Shown piece after piece: positions 9,239-19,802 of a DNA stretch of 64,000 bases. Origin of the DNA: Ideonella sp. (GTDB lineage: Bacteria > Pseudomonadota > Gammaproteobacteria > Burkholderiales > Burkholderiaceae_C). The stretch lies in NCBI GenBank assembly GCA_016721465.1, contig JADKIA010000004.1, positions 434,001 through 498,000 on the forward strand. Direction: 5' to 3'. The notes below the pieces were generated by a model, which saw nothing but the letters and a program-made list of their open reading frames with translations, searched no databases and was not told the DNA's origin. A program made the position numbers and the translations under genes. Each line of letters starts with the position of its first letter. Position 1 is the stretch's first letter.

Positions 9239-11311
9239 ATGTCCAACACACAAGCACCGGTCTACCGGCTAGGGGTCGACGTCGGTGGCACCTTCACTGA
9301 CTTGCTGCTGATCAACGAGACCACGGGCGAAACCTATCCGGGCAAGGTGCCGTCCACGCCAGCCGATTCGTCCATCGGCGTGCTCAACGGCATTGCCAGC
9401 CTGTGCGAGCGCCACGCCATCGACCCGAAGCGCATCACCCATGTGATGCACGGCACGACGGTGGCGACCAACACCGTACTGGAAGGCAAGGGCGCGCGCG
9501 TCGGCCTCGTCACCACCAAGGGCTACCGGCAGGTGCTGCAGATGGCGCGTTCCTTCGTGCCGGGGGGCCTGGGCGGCTGGGTGATCTACAACAAGCGGCC
9601 GCTGCTGGCGCCGCTGGAACTGACGATCGAGGCCGACGAACGCATGAACGCGCGCGGCACGGTCATCCGCCCGCTTGACGAGTCGGCGCTGCGTGCAAGC
9701 CTGGCTGGCCTGCGCGGCCAGGGCATCGAGGCCATGACCGTCTCGCTGATCCACGCCTATGCCAACGACGCGCACGAGCAACGCGTGCGCGAGATCTGCG
9801 AAGAGGTGCTGCCCGGCATCCCCGTGTCGATCTCGTCGGCCGTGATCCCCGAGATGTACGAGTACGAGCGCACCGAGACCACGGTGGTGAATTCCTATGT
9901 GCGCCCGATCGTCGCGCGTTACATGAGCAACCTGCACCGCGAAGTCAACCGGACCATGGCCGGCGTCAAGCTGCACGTGCTGCGCTCGGATGGCGGCCTG
10001 GCCACCGTGCAGGCGGCACAGGACAAGCCCGTGGCGCTGCTGATGAGCGGACCCGCCGGCGGTGTCACCGGGGCGCAATGGATTGCGCGCCAATCCGGCT
10101 TTCACAACCTGCTGACCTTCGACATGGGCGGCACGTCGACCGACGTGGCCCTGATCCAGAACGAGGTCGCGCAGACGCGCCGCGAGACCCGGGTCGCTGA
10201 CGTGACGGTGCGCGCACCCTCGATCGACGTGCGCACCGTGGGCGCCGGCGGCGGCTCCATCGCCTACGTGCCCGAGCTGACCAAGGCGCTGCGTGTGGGC
10301 CCACAAAGCGCGGGCGCCGCGCCCGGCCCGGCCGCCTACGGCAAGGGCGGCGAGAAGCCCACCGTGACCGACGCCAACGTGGTGCTGGGCTATCTGCCGG
10401 CCTCCACACGTCTGGGTGGCGACATGAAGATCGACCTCGCAGCGGCCGAGCGTGCCGTCAAGTCGGTGGCCGACGCGCTGGGCAAGTCGCTGCACGAAGC
10501 CGCCGAGGGCATCATCAACATCGTCAACGAGAACATGTTCGGCGCGCTGCGGCTGGTCTCGATCGAGCAGGGCCACGATCCGCGTGAATTTGCGCTCATC
10601 GGCTTCGGTGGTGCCGGGCCCCTGCACGCCAATGCCCTGGGCCGCTTGACGGGTTCGTGGCCGGTCATCATCCCGCCGGGGCCGGGGGTGCTGTGTGCCT
10701 ACGGCGACGCCACGACGCGCTTGCGCGACGAGGCTTCACGCACCTTCGTGCGCCGTTTCAGCGAGACCACGGACGCGGAGGTCAAGGGCATCCTCGAGGA
10801 CCTCACCACAACCGCGCGGCGCACTCTGGTCGCAGAAGACGTGAGTGACGCCGACCAGAGCGTGAGTTACCAGCTCGATGTGCGCTACCACGGTCAGGTC
10901 ATGAGCTTGAGCGTCGATGTGGCGCTTGAAGACCTCGATCGCGGGGGCTTGGCGGCGGTGGCCAAGCGCTTCGACGACATGCACACCCAGCTCTACACCT
11001 TTGCGCTGGACATCGAAGCCGAACTGGTCAGCCTGCGCGCCATCGTGCAGGGCCCCGAGACCCAGGTGCGCGCAGAGACGCTGCCCCAGGGTGGCGCCGA
11101 TGCATCGGCTGCTGTCATCGAGGAGTCGAAGGTCTACGTCGACGGTGCCATGCGCGCGGCCAAGATCTACGACCGCAGCAAGTTCGCTGCGGGCAACCGC
11201 ATCGCCGGCCCTGCCGTGGTCTGCCAGATGGACTCGACGACGCTGATCCTGCCCGGGCACACCGGCGAGATCGACGCCGTGGGCAACATCCTGATCCAAC
11301 CGAACACCTGA
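9239..11311 (+). CDS. Hydantoinase A / oxoprolinase family ATP-dependent subunit
   Basis: A 690-residue cytoplasmic protein of the HyuA family. The N-terminal phosphate-binding motif is GVDVGGTFTDLLL (Hydant_A_N), followed by the ASKHA-type core with FDMGGTSTDVALI, MSGPAGGVTGA and GAGGGSIAYV. Members hydrolyse ATP to open hydantoin or 5-oxoproline rings, or to carboxylate acetone and acetophenone, always with a HyuB partner, which follows after 24 bp. I chose ATG 9239 because AAGGA lies about eight bases upstream and the phosphate loop follows shortly after. No acetone-carboxylase gamma subunit is present, so N-methylhydantoinase-like ring opening is likelier than carboxylation. Substrate unproven. 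Confidence 0.9.
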   Translation: MSNTQAPVYRLGVDVGGTFTDLLLINETTGETYPGKVPSTPADSSIGVLNGIASLCERHAIDPKRITHVMHGTTVATNTVLEGKGARVGLVTTKGYRQVLQMARSFVPGGLGGWVIYNKRPLLAPLELTIEADERMNARGTVIRPLDESALRASLAGLRGQGIEAMTVSLIHAYANDAHEQRVREICEEVLPGIPVSISSAVIPEMYEYERTETTVVNSYVRPIVARYMSNLHREVNRTMAGVKLHVLRSDGGLATVQAAQDKPVALLMSGPAGGVTGAQWIARQSGFHNLLTFDMGGTSTDVALIQNEVAQTRRETRVADVTVRAPSIDVRTVGAGGGSIAYVPELTKALRVGPQSAGAAPGPAAYGKGGEKPTVTDANVVLGYLPASTRLGGDMKIDLAAAERAVKSVADALGKSLHEAAEGIINIVNENMFGALRLVSIEQGHDPREFALIGFGGAGPLHANALGRLTGSWPVIIPPGPGVLCAYGDATTRLRDEASRTFVRRFSETTDAEVKGILEDLTTTARRTLVAEDVSDADQSVSYQLDVRYHGQVMSLSVDVALEDLDRGGLAAVAKRFDDMHTQLYTFALDIEAELVSLRAIVQGPETQVRAETLPQGGADASAAVIEESKVYVDGAMRAAKIYDRSKFAAGNRIAGPAVVCQMDSTTLILPGHTGEIDAVGNILIQPNT

Positions 11312-11335
11312 GCGGCAACGCGAAAGGACATCACC

Positions 11336-13222
11336 ATGGCCGCCAAGATCATCCAGACCGATGCCACCCCGTTCAAGTCTGTTGCGCTCGATTCGATCGC
11401 GCTGGACATCATCGAGAACGCGCTGCGCAACGCGCGCACCGAGATGGACGCGGTGCTGTTCCGAACCGCCATGTCGCCCGGCATCCGTGAGCAGCACGAC
11501 GCCTTCCCGATGATCGCCAACAACGACGGCAAGATGGTCGTCGGTCAGTTCGGCTCCTTCATCCACGGCTTCGTGCACGGCTATGAGGGCACGATCGAGG
11601 AAGGCGACATCTTCCTCACCAACGACCCCTATTCGTGCAACGGCGCGGTCAGCCACTTGAACGATTGGCTGACCATGATGCCGATCTATCACAAGGGCCG
11701 CATCGTCAGCTGGGCGGCCATGTTCGGCCACATGACCGACGTCGGCGGCAAGGTGCCGGGCAGCCTGCCCACCGACGCCGCGCAGATCTTCGAAGAAGGC
11801 CTGCAGATCCCGCCGATCAAGATCTACCGCAACGGCAAGCTCAACACCGAGATGCACGCACTGCTGCTGCGCAACAGCCGCATGCCGCACTGGAACCGGG
11901 CCGACTTCGACGCCATCGTCGCCGCGCTGCGGCTGGCCGAGCGCCGTGTGCACGAGATCATCGCGCGCTTCGGCGTCGACGAGTACATCGCCGCCATGCG
12001 CGAGATGCTCGACCGCAACCGCCGCGCCATGAGCGCCATCATCCAGATGGTGGTGCCCGAGAAAACGCAGACCTTCGAGGACTACATCGACGACGACGGC
12101 GTCGGCATGGGCCCCTACAAGATCGCCTGCCGCATGTGGCGCGAGGGCGACAAGGCCATCTTCGACTTCGCCGGTACCGACCCGCAGTCGATCAGTTCGG
12201 TGAACTTCCTCTTGAACGAAGAGATGTTCAAGATGTTCCTGGGCGCCTTCTTCATCAACCTGTTCGATCCACAGATCCTGTTCAACGACGGCTTCTACGA
12301 ACTGGTGGACGTGCGCATCCCCGAAGCCACCATCATCAAGCCGCGCCGTCCGGCGGCGCTGTCGTGCCGCACCCACTTGCTGGGCCGCATCTTCGACATC
12401 ATGGGCGGTGTGCTGGGTCAGGGTGCCCCTGAAGCGCTGAACGCAGCGGGCTTCTCCGACAGTCCGCACCTCATGTACTCGGGCTACGACAAGAACGGCG
12501 ACTGGTACCAGCTGTTCCAGATCGGCTTCGGTGGCATCCCGGGCCGGCCCGCCGGCGACGGGCCCGACGGGCATTCGCTGTGGCCGGCGTTCACCAACGT
12601 GCCCAATGAATTCCTCGAGAGCAACTTCCCGCTGCGCATCAACGAGTACAGCTCGATCCCGGACTCGGGCGGCGCCGGCAAGCACCGCGGCGGCAACGGC
12701 GTGTGCACGGCCTACGAGTTCCTGGCCGAAGGCCAGATCTCGATCCACGACGACCGCTGGCTCACCCACCCCTGGGGCGTGAACGGCGGCAAGCCGGGCG
12801 GGCGCAGCAGCAAGCTGCTCAAGCGCGTCGACGGCACGCAGGAATGGTTGCCGGCCAAGTGCGACCGCATCAAGGTGAGCGATGGCGATGTCCTGTACTA
12901 CAACACCTGGGGCGGCGGCGGCTGGGGCGACCCGCTGCAACGCGACGCCGAACTGGTGGCGCTGGACTGCCGTCGTGGCCTGGTCACGAAAGAAGGCGCC
13001 TTGCGCTACGGCGTCGTGCTCGGCGCGAACGGCGCCCTGGACAGCGAGGCCACGCAGCGCCTGCGCACCCGCATCGAAGCCGAGCGGCCGCCGATCGAAA
13101 TGTTCGACCGCGGCGGCACGGTTGAAGAACTGCGTGCGCGCTGCAAGGCAGAGACCCACCTGGAGCCGCCCAAGCCGCCGGTGTTCGCCAAGTGGATGAA
13201 GAAGTCGGGCGTCTTCGCCTGA
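11336..13222 (+). CDS. Hydantoinase B family catalytic subunit
   Basis: A 628-residue HyuB-family protein, the partner of the HyuA protein just upstream. Typical segments include TNDPYSCNGAVSHLND, FGHMTDVGG with its metal-binding-like His and Asp, and the C-terminal glycine-rich GGGGWGDPLQRD. AAAGGA lies a few bases before ATG 11336. The length is normal for the family. With HyuA it should perform an ATP-driven cleavage or carboxylation on a cyclic amide or ketone. The following nitrilase-fold gene begins 37 bp downstream and the aldehyde dehydrogenase follows that, all on one strand, so these genes probably belong to one catabolic operon. Confidence 0.9.
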   Translation: MAAKIIQTDATPFKSVALDSIALDIIENALRNARTEMDAVLFRTAMSPGIREQHDAFPMIANNDGKMVVGQFGSFIHGFVHGYEGTIEEGDIFLTNDPYSCNGAVSHLNDWLTMMPIYHKGRIVSWAAMFGHMTDVGGKVPGSLPTDAAQIFEEGLQIPPIKIYRNGKLNTEMHALLLRNSRMPHWNRADFDAIVAALRLAERRVHEIIARFGVDEYIAAMREMLDRNRRAMSAIIQMVVPEKTQTFEDYIDDDGVGMGPYKIACRMWREGDKAIFDFAGTDPQSISSVNFLLNEEMFKMFLGAFFINLFDPQILFNDGFYELVDVRIPEATIIKPRRPAALSCRTHLLGRIFDIMGGVLGQGAPEALNAAGFSDSPHLMYSGYDKNGDWYQLFQIGFGGIPGRPAGDGPDGHSLWPAFTNVPNEFLESNFPLRINEYSSIPDSGGAGKHRGGNGVCTAYEFLAEGQISIHDDRWLTHPWGVNGGKPGGRSSKLLKRVDGTQEWLPAKCDRIKVSDGDVLYYNTWGGGGWGDPLQRDAELVALDCRRGLVTKEGALRYGVVLGANGALDSEATQRLRTRIEAERPPIEMFDRGGTVEELRARCKAETHLEPPKPPVFAKWMKKSGVFA

Positions 13223-13259
13223 AGCTCGCGCCGGCCCCTCGTAACCTGGAGCGCCATTC

Positions 13260-14335
13260 ATGAATCAAGACACGGCCGTCGCCCGCCCGGCGCCTGCGCC
13301 CTACCTGGCGCTGGCGCTGCAGACGGCCTGCCACGCGGTCAATCAGTGCCCCAATGTGGCCAGCGCGCGCGCCACGATGATGAAAACATCGATCGTGTGC
13401 AACGGCAGATCGTGGCCAGCCGCGCCTTCATCGGCATGGGCCTGAAGCTGGTCGTGGCGCCCGAGTACTTCCTCACCGGCTATCCGCTGGGCGACACGCT
13501 GCCGGCGTGGGCCGAGAAGGCCGCCTTTGCACCCGACGGGCCTGAATACCAACGGCTCGGGCAGATGTGCCAGACACTGGGCATCCACTTCTGCGGCAAT
13601 GTCTACGAGACCGATGTTCACTTCCCCGGGCTGTACTTCCAGACCAGCTTCGTCATCGACGACAGCGGAAAGGTGGTGCTGCGCTATCGCAGGCTGGTTT
13701 CGCTTTACGCGCCGACACCGCACGATGTGTGGGATCGCTATCTCGAGATCTACGGCCTCGACGCCGTGTTCCCGGTGGCCGACACCGCGCTCGGGCGCCT
13801 GGCCTGCATCGCGTCGGAAGAAATCTGCTACCCCGAGATCGCGCGCGCGCTGGCCTTGCGCGGCGCCGAGGTCTTCCTGCATTCGACGAGCGAGGTCGGC
13901 AGCCCGCGGCTGACGCCCAAGGACATCGCCAAGCGGGCGCGTGCCTACGAAAACGGCGCCTTCCTGGTCTCGGCCAACACCGGGGGACTCGTCGGTGTCG
14001 ACTTCCCCGCCGGCTCGACCGACGGCATGTCCAAGATCGTCGACTACCGCGGCGAGGTGATGGTCGAGGCCGGGCCCGGCGAGTCGATGGTGGCCAACGC
14101 GTTGATCGACATCGTTGCGCTGCGCCGCCAGCGGCGCACCCCGGGCATGAGCAACCTGTTGTCGCGCCAGCGGCTGGAACTGTTTGCCGCCACCTACGCC
14201 GGCACCGTGCACCCACCCAACACCATGCTCGACGCAAAGGGTCAGTTCTTCGTGCCCGAGCGCGCCCAGTTCACTGCCACGCAGCGCGGCGTGATCGATG
14301 CTTTGACCCAGCGCGGAGTTTTCGGCCATGAGTGA
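13260..14335 (+). pseudogene. Nitrilase-fold protein, frameshifted near 13383
   Basis: From ATG 13260 the frame encodes the first core strand of a carbon-nitrogen hydrolase fold (PYLALALQTACHAVNQ) and then leaves frame. The rest (KLVVAPEYFLTGYP onward) lies in another frame to 14335. The switch falls in an AAAA run near 13383-13387: one extra A would give an unbroken MMKNIDRVQRQ, matching the paralogue at 18492. A shorter product could start at GTG 13346 but would lack the first strand. The catalytic glutamate is present (PEY). At the usual cysteine position (C-Y-D-x-R-F-P-E in the family) the gene has serine (ASEEICYPE), and the lysine position reads RYRRL. Either a pseudogene, a programmed shift or a sequencing error. 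Confidence 0.75.
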
Positions 14336-15767
14336 CAAGCAGATGCTGGCCACGCGCAACCCACGCAGCGGCGAAGCCGACCACGACATGCCGGTGTTCG
14401 ATGCCGCGCAGGTGGCGGCCGTGGCGCAGGACCTGCGCCAGGCGCAGCCGGCCTGGGCAGCCTTGCCACTGGCCGAGCGCCTGGCCCGCCTGGCGCAGCT
14501 GGCCGACGCCATGACGGCCGACGCCGCGGCCCTGGTCGATGCGATTGCCGCCGACACCGGTCGGCGCAGCGAATCAGCCATGGAGGTGCAGGGCACCGTG
14601 GGCACCATCCGGCGCTGGCTGGACGATGCGCCGGGCCTGCTGGCCGAGGAGACGCCTTTCCGGTCGCGGGTTGCGCACATCACGGTCGAACCGCAGCGCC
14701 GGCCCTATGGTGTGGCCGGGATCATCAGCCCCTGGAACTTCCCGCTCATCCTGTCGATGATCGACGCCATCCCGGCGCTGGTGGCCGGCTGCGCGGTCAT
14801 GGTCAAGCCGTCGGAGGCCACGCCGCGTTTCGTGGTCGTGCTGGAACGCATCATCGCGCGCGTCGACGGCCTGGCCTCGGTGCTGCGCTTCGTCACCGGG
14901 GCCGGCGCCACGGGTGAAGCCCTTGTGCGCCAAAGCGATGTCGTGTGTTTCACGGGCAGCGTGCGCACCGGCCGCCGCGTGGGCCTGCTGGCGGCCGAGG
15001 TCTTCGTGCCCGTGCACCTTGAACTGGGCGGCAAGGACGCGGCCATCGTCTGTGCTGACGCCGACATTCCGCGCGCGGCGCGCGCGCTGGCCTGGGGCAG
15101 CATGGGTGCGGCCGGCCAGAGCTGCATGTCCATCGAACGCTGCTACGTGCACCGTTCGGTGTACGACGACTTTGTCGCGGCCTTGGTGGCCGAAGTGGCC
15201 GACCTGCAGCACTGCTGGCCCGACATCACGGCCGGGCACATCGGCCCCATCATTTCTTCGGTGCAGGTGCCCATCGTGCAGCGCCATCTGGCCGATGCGC
15301 TGGCCAAGGGCGCACGCGCACTGACCGGCGGCCAGGTGGTCAACAAGGGCGGTGGCGCCTGGTGCGAACCCACGGTGTTGGTGGACGTCACGCACGAGAT
15401 GGCCGTGATGACCGAAGAGACCTTCGCTGCTGTGTTGCCGGTGATGCCCTTCGACGATGAAGACCAGGCCGTGGCCTGGGCCAACGGCACCGACTACGGT
15501 CTGTCGGGATGCGTGTTCTCGCGTGATCTCGACCACGCGCGGGCCATTGCCTCACGCATGCAGGCGGGTGCCATCTCGATCAACGACGCCGCGCTCACGG
15601 CGATGGTCTACGACGCGCCCAAGCAATCCTTCAAGCAGTCAGGCCTGGGTGGCTCGCGCATGGGCAAACCCAGCCTGCATCGCTTCTATCGACAGCAGGC
15701 CTTCCTGGTCAACGACGGCACGCCGTCGCCCTGGTGGTTTGCCCGAGCCGCCGGGGCACCTGTTTGA
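14328..15767 (+). CDS. NAD(P)-dependent aldehyde dehydrogenase
   Basis: A 479-residue aldehyde dehydrogenase with all core motifs: SPWNFPL (oxyanion asparagine), KPSEATP, the cofactor loop FTGSVRTGRR, LELGGKDAAIV with the general-base glutamate, and AGQSCMSIER with the nucleophilic cysteine. No signal peptide is seen, so it is cytoplasmic. Its ATG overlaps the end of the preceding nitrilase-fold gene by eight bases, implying translational coupling. It should oxidise an aldehyde intermediate of the pathway to the acid; succinate-semialdehyde or benzaldehyde-type relatives are possible and the sequence does not settle which. Confidence 0.92.
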   Translation: MSDKQMLATRNPRSGEADHDMPVFDAAQVAAVAQDLRQAQPAWAALPLAERLARLAQLADAMTADAAALVDAIAADTGRRSESAMEVQGTVGTIRRWLDDAPGLLAEETPFRSRVAHITVEPQRRPYGVAGIISPWNFPLILSMIDAIPALVAGCAVMVKPSEATPRFVVVLERIIARVDGLASVLRFVTGAGATGEALVRQSDVVCFTGSVRTGRRVGLLAAEVFVPVHLELGGKDAAIVCADADIPRAARALAWGSMGAAGQSCMSIERCYVHRSVYDDFVAALVAEVADLQHCWPDITAGHIGPIISSVQVPIVQRHLADALAKGARALTGGQVVNKGGGAWCEPTVLVDVTHEMAVMTEETFAAVLPVMPFDDEDQAVAWANGTDYGLSGCVFSRDLDHARAIASRMQAGAISINDAALTAMVYDAPKQSFKQSGLGGSRMGKPSLHRFYRQQAFLVNDGTPSPWWFARAAGAPV

Positions 15768-15929
15768 GCGGCGGGGCTGTGGACGGCGGTACGCGTTGCC
15801 ACCCGTCCGAAACCGAAGTCTTGACGGCTGCTGCGCTCATCTCCTCAAGTCCAACCGCGCTTTTTCCCGGAGTTTGGCTGCGCTTCCAGGCAAGGCCGTG
15901 ACCGCCTACATCACCCAAGTGAGAAGACC

Positions 15930-18428
15930 ATGACCCAGCATCGCTACTCGGACGCACGCACTTCTTGCAAGCGCCACCCCCTGAGCCAGTTGATGCTGGC
16001 GCTGTACGGCCTGGGTTTGCCCAGTGCCGGCCTGCTGATGATGGGCGACACCCATGCCCAGACCGCGTCGGCCGCAGCCGCCTCGCCAGATGCGGTGCAA
16101 GAAATCGTCGTGACCGCGCGCAAGCGCAACGAAACGCTGATCGAAGTGCCGGTCTCGATCCAGTCTCTCTCGGAAAAGGACTTGCGGGCTGCGGCCATCA
16201 CCGATATCGCCGACCTGACCACCAAGTCGGGCTTCAGCTTCACTTCCGCGCAGGGCAACGGCGCACAGGGGCGGGCCTTCGGTGTCACGACCTTCCGTGG
16301 CCTTCAAGGGGAGCTGAACTACCCCTGGGAAAACTCGGGCGGTGTCTTCATTGACGGCATCTTCATCTCCGGCGGCGTCGGCAGCATCGGCATGACCGAC
16401 GTGGCTCGCGTCGAGGTTCTGAAGGGCCCTCAAAACGCCTTCTTCGGCCGCAGCACCTTCGGCGGCGCGGTGAACTTCATCACCAAGAACCCGTCAGACA
16501 CGCTCAAGGGCAGCGTCAACGCGATGCTCGACCACCACGGCTCGGTCGGCGTGGACGCAACCATCGAAGGGCCGCTGTCCGAAGGCTTGGCCGCGGGACG
16601 CGTGACCTTCGGCAACCACACCAAGGCAGCCCGATTCCGCGCCTCCGATGGCGGCGAGCTGGGCGCAGAGAGCTCACGTTTCGTCACCGGCACCGTGTAC
16701 CTGACGCCGACAGACGATCTATGGCTGCGCCTGCGCGGCCACTTTCAGAAGGACGACGACTCCTCCGCCGCCACTGCGCTGGTCTCGTCCACGGGCAACA
16801 CCAGCTGCACGGGCAAGGTTTACAGCGGCATCGACCGCGCCGGCAATAGGGTTGACTACATCCCGGGCACGGCCTACTTCTGCGACGGCATCCCGACGCT
16901 GAAGACCCTGGGCAATGGCGCCATTGACGCCAACACCGTGCTTCCGGCAGCCGCCTACCCGGCGTTTGTCGACAACACGCTGAACGATCCGTTTCTGGGC
17001 AAGGGGCCCAGGCTCGACCACACCGGCATGCGCCGTGACATCACGCGACTCTCGGCCCAGATGGGATACCTCCTGCCGCGCGGCATGGACCTGGCGGTCA
17101 ACCTGGGATTCAATGAGGCCGGTCAGAACGGCATCTACGACCTCGACCGGACCAAGACGCCCAACCTCTACAACTTGCAGACGAACTACACCAAGGACAT
17201 GACGCTGGACGCGCGCCTGGCCACCGACGCCAAGGCCGCGCTGCGGGCCCTCATCGGTGCCAGCTATTTCAAGTCCACCTACCAGCTCCCACAGATTGAC
17301 TACAACCTCGGCCTGGGCGCCACCGCGCCCGCGCGCAATGCCGGCACCTTTGTCAACAACGTGTCGACGGTGCCCGCGCTGTACGGCTCGGTGGAATACG
17401 ATTTGACCAAGACAGTGACGGCGTCGGTCGAGGCGCGCTACCAGTCCGACAAGGTTGAATTCACGAACTTCGCGAACACCAGCACCACGTCCAACGAGAA
17501 GAAGAACTGGCTGCCCCGCCTGAGCTTGCGCTACAAGCCCAGCGCCAGCCTCTCGACCTACCTCACCCTGGCCAGCGGCGTTCAGCCGCTTACCGTCAAC
17601 GGGGGTTATGCCAACGCCAGCCCCGCCGGCAAAGCCTACATTCGCACGCTCTACCCGAGCGCTGACGACTTCACGCCGCAGCCCAAGCTCACTTCGATCG
17701 AGATCGGCGTGAAGCAGCGTGTGAACGACCAGTTCCTGTACGCGCTGGCCCTGTACGACCAGAAGTGGACTGACCGCCTGTCGATCACCACTCTCTTCAA
17801 CCCCGCGGCCTGCGGCACCGGCACCTTCTCGACACCGGCCTGCCCGCTCTCGGCAGCCGGCTCGCAGATTTCGGTGGGCAACCAGGCCCGTCTGCGCGGG
17901 ATGGAACTCTCGATCGAATCGCAGCTGACGCCGCAGTTCAACGCTGGCGCCTACATCGACGTCAAACGCGGCACCTGGGACCGCTTCGACAGCGGTGGTC
18001 AATCGATTTTTGGCTCCAACGGCGTGCGCGCGCTGACCGGCACAGCCGTGGCCTTCCACGGCAACGTCATGGCCCGCATACCCAAGATCACCGTGGCTGC
18101 CAATGCCACTTACCGCATGAACTTGAGCAGCGGCTGGGGCAGCTACGTTCGCGGCGACCTAAGCTATGTCGGCAAGCAGTGGGAAACGGACTTCAACTTC
18201 ACGCAAGCCAACGCCTACTCACGCGTCGACCTCCGTGTGGGCTTCGAGAAGGGCGAGACCATGATCGAAGTCTTCGTGCGCAACCTGGCCGACGATCAGA
18301 ACTGGACCAGCATCACACGTTCGCCCAACCTGGGCGTGACGCCACTGAACAACTTCTCGAACATGGGCCTCATCGCCATGTCGCAGGACGCACGCGCTGT
18401 CGGCCTGCGCCTGCGTTACGGCTTCTGA
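15930..18428 (+). CDS. TonB-dependent outer-membrane receptor (2)
   Basis: An 832-residue receptor. The leader is long, with cleavage near AQT after MMGDTHA; the TonB-box-like EIVVTARKR follows, then the plug motif VEVLKGPQNAFFGRS and a barrel ending LRLRYGF. It belongs to the same general type as the receptors at 3772 and 31936 but is clearly divergent from both. Four cysteines in two spaced pairs occur in predicted extracellular loops (NTSCTGK with YFCDG, and AACGTG with PACPL), which could form disulphides. It lies 162 bp after the aldehyde dehydrogenase gene, a spacer with no ORF or sigma-54 site. Confidence 0.9.
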   Translation: MTQHRYSDARTSCKRHPLSQLMLALYGLGLPSAGLLMMGDTHAQTASAAAASPDAVQEIVVTARKRNETLIEVPVSIQSLSEKDLRAAAITDIADLTTKSGFSFTSAQGNGAQGRAFGVTTFRGLQGELNYPWENSGGVFIDGIFISGGVGSIGMTDVARVEVLKGPQNAFFGRSTFGGAVNFITKNPSDTLKGSVNAMLDHHGSVGVDATIEGPLSEGLAAGRVTFGNHTKAARFRASDGGELGAESSRFVTGTVYLTPTDDLWLRLRGHFQKDDDSSAATALVSSTGNTSCTGKVYSGIDRAGNRVDYIPGTAYFCDGIPTLKTLGNGAIDANTVLPAAAYPAFVDNTLNDPFLGKGPRLDHTGMRRDITRLSAQMGYLLPRGMDLAVNLGFNEAGQNGIYDLDRTKTPNLYNLQTNYTKDMTLDARLATDAKAALRALIGASYFKSTYQLPQIDYNLGLGATAPARNAGTFVNNVSTVPALYGSVEYDLTKTVTASVEARYQSDKVEFTNFANTSTTSNEKKNWLPRLSLRYKPSASLSTYLTLASGVQPLTVNGGYANASPAGKAYIRTLYPSADDFTPQPKLTSIEIGVKQRVNDQFLYALALYDQKWTDRLSITTLFNPAACGTGTFSTPACPLSAAGSQISVGNQARLRGMELSIESQLTPQFNAGAYIDVKRGTWDRFDSGGQSIFGSNGVRALTGTAVAFHGNVMARIPKITVAANATYRMNLSSGWGSYVRGDLSYVGKQWETDFNFTQANAYSRVDLRVGFEKGETMIEVFVRNLADDQNWTSITRSPNLGVTPLNNFSNMGLIAMSQDARAVGLRLRYGF

Positions 18429-18491
18429 GCACAGTCCGCGCTGTCGGTGCAGCGCGGTGGATCACGCAAGCACACTGACACGAGGCCGCTG

Positions 18492-19682
18492 ATGAACTCC
18501 CCCCCAGGCAAGATCAACCGGCGACAGACACTTGCCGCTTTCGCCGGCGCATCCGTTGCTGCCCTGAGCCCGGCGCGCGCCGCCGACAGATCGCCCGAAG
18601 GACTTGCACCGCCGCGCATCGGGGCTTCGCAGGTCGCCACTGCATCGGGCGCCTACTACGCCTGTGCGCTGCAGGTCCGGGTGGATGCGGTCAACCGCGA
18701 CACATCGACCGAGTCTGCCCGCGCACGCATGCGGGCCTCGATCGCGCGCATCGAACAGCAACTGCGCGGCGCGAAATCCTGGATCGGTGCTGATCTCAAG
18801 CTGGTGGTCTTGCCCGAATACATCTTGACCAGTTTTCCGTCACGCGAATCGATCCCCGAGTGGCTCGACAAGGCGGTGTTGACGATTGATGGCCCGGAGT
18901 ACACCGCGCTGGCCGCTCTTGCACAGCGCAACGCCGTCTTTCTGGCGGGCAGTTCGTATGAGGCCGACCCCAAGTTTCCGGGCATCTTCTTTCAGTGCGC
19001 CTGGGTGATCGACCCGACGGGCAAAACGGTGCTGCGTTATCGGCGCCTGATCTCGACCTTTGTGCCTTCTCCAGTCGACGTCTGGGACGCCTATCTCGAC
19101 GCCTATGGCATCGATGGCGTCTTTCCCGTCGCGCGCACGGACATCGGCAATCTTGCGGCCATCGCGAGCGAAGAAATCCTGTATCCGGAAATCGCGCGCT
19201 GCCACGCAGTTCGCGGCGCCGAGTTGTTCCTGCATTCCTCGAGCGAGGCCTACACGGCAACGATGACGCCCAAACGCATCGGTCGCTTGGCGCGGGCCGT
19301 GGAGAACCTCACGTGGGTTGTCTCGGCAAATACGGCCGGCATCGACAACATCGACATTTCGATCGACTAGGCGAATGGCGGCTCGGAGATCGTCGACCAC
19401 CTCGGCCATACGGTGGTCGCAGTGGGGCAGGGCGAAACCATGACCGCCAACGCGCGCATCGATCTCGCCGGCCTGCGCGAATACCGCCGTCGTTCCGGCA
19501 TGGGCAATCTGCTGTCGCGCTTGCCCTTCGACGTGTTTCAGGCCGGCTTCGCCGGGCTCGATATCCGGCGCAAGAACGGCTTGCTGAAGGACGGGCGCGT
19601 GATCGTGCCGGCGCGTGGTTATTTTCGCGAGCAACAGGCAGACGCGCTGGCGCGGCTGGTGGCGGCCGGAGTGATCACCTGA
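18492..19682 (+). pseudogene. Tat-exported nitrilase-fold protein with in-frame amber stop
   Basis: From ATG 18492 the protein has a Tat-type leader (NRRQTLAAFAGAS) and a nitrilase fold like that at 13260. An in-frame TAG at 19368-19370 cuts it after IDISID, yet the same frame continues intact for 103 more codons (ANGGSEIVDHLG to AAGVIT), aligning with the paralogue's C-terminus. Only one codon is wrong. The catalytic glutamate is kept (PEYILT) but the nucleophile position is serine in ASEEILYPE. The truncated product would lose the last strands and the dimer tail. Amber suppression cannot be excluded. Confidence 0.8.
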
Positions 19683-19802
19683 GGCTTGGCGCGGCAGCAT
19701 GCGCGACCTGATCAAAAAAGTCGGCGCGGGAAACCTTCGGCGCTCGCCGCCAAGCTCGGCAACAAGGATCGCCGGGCGGGCCTGAATCGAGGCGAATCCC
19801 AC

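Noticed and set aside
10736..13261. 841-codon open frame on the minus strand
   Set aside because: It is antisense to the clear HyuA/HyuB genes, rich in Ala, Arg, His and Val, and has no recognisable domain; long antisense frames are common in GC-rich DNA.
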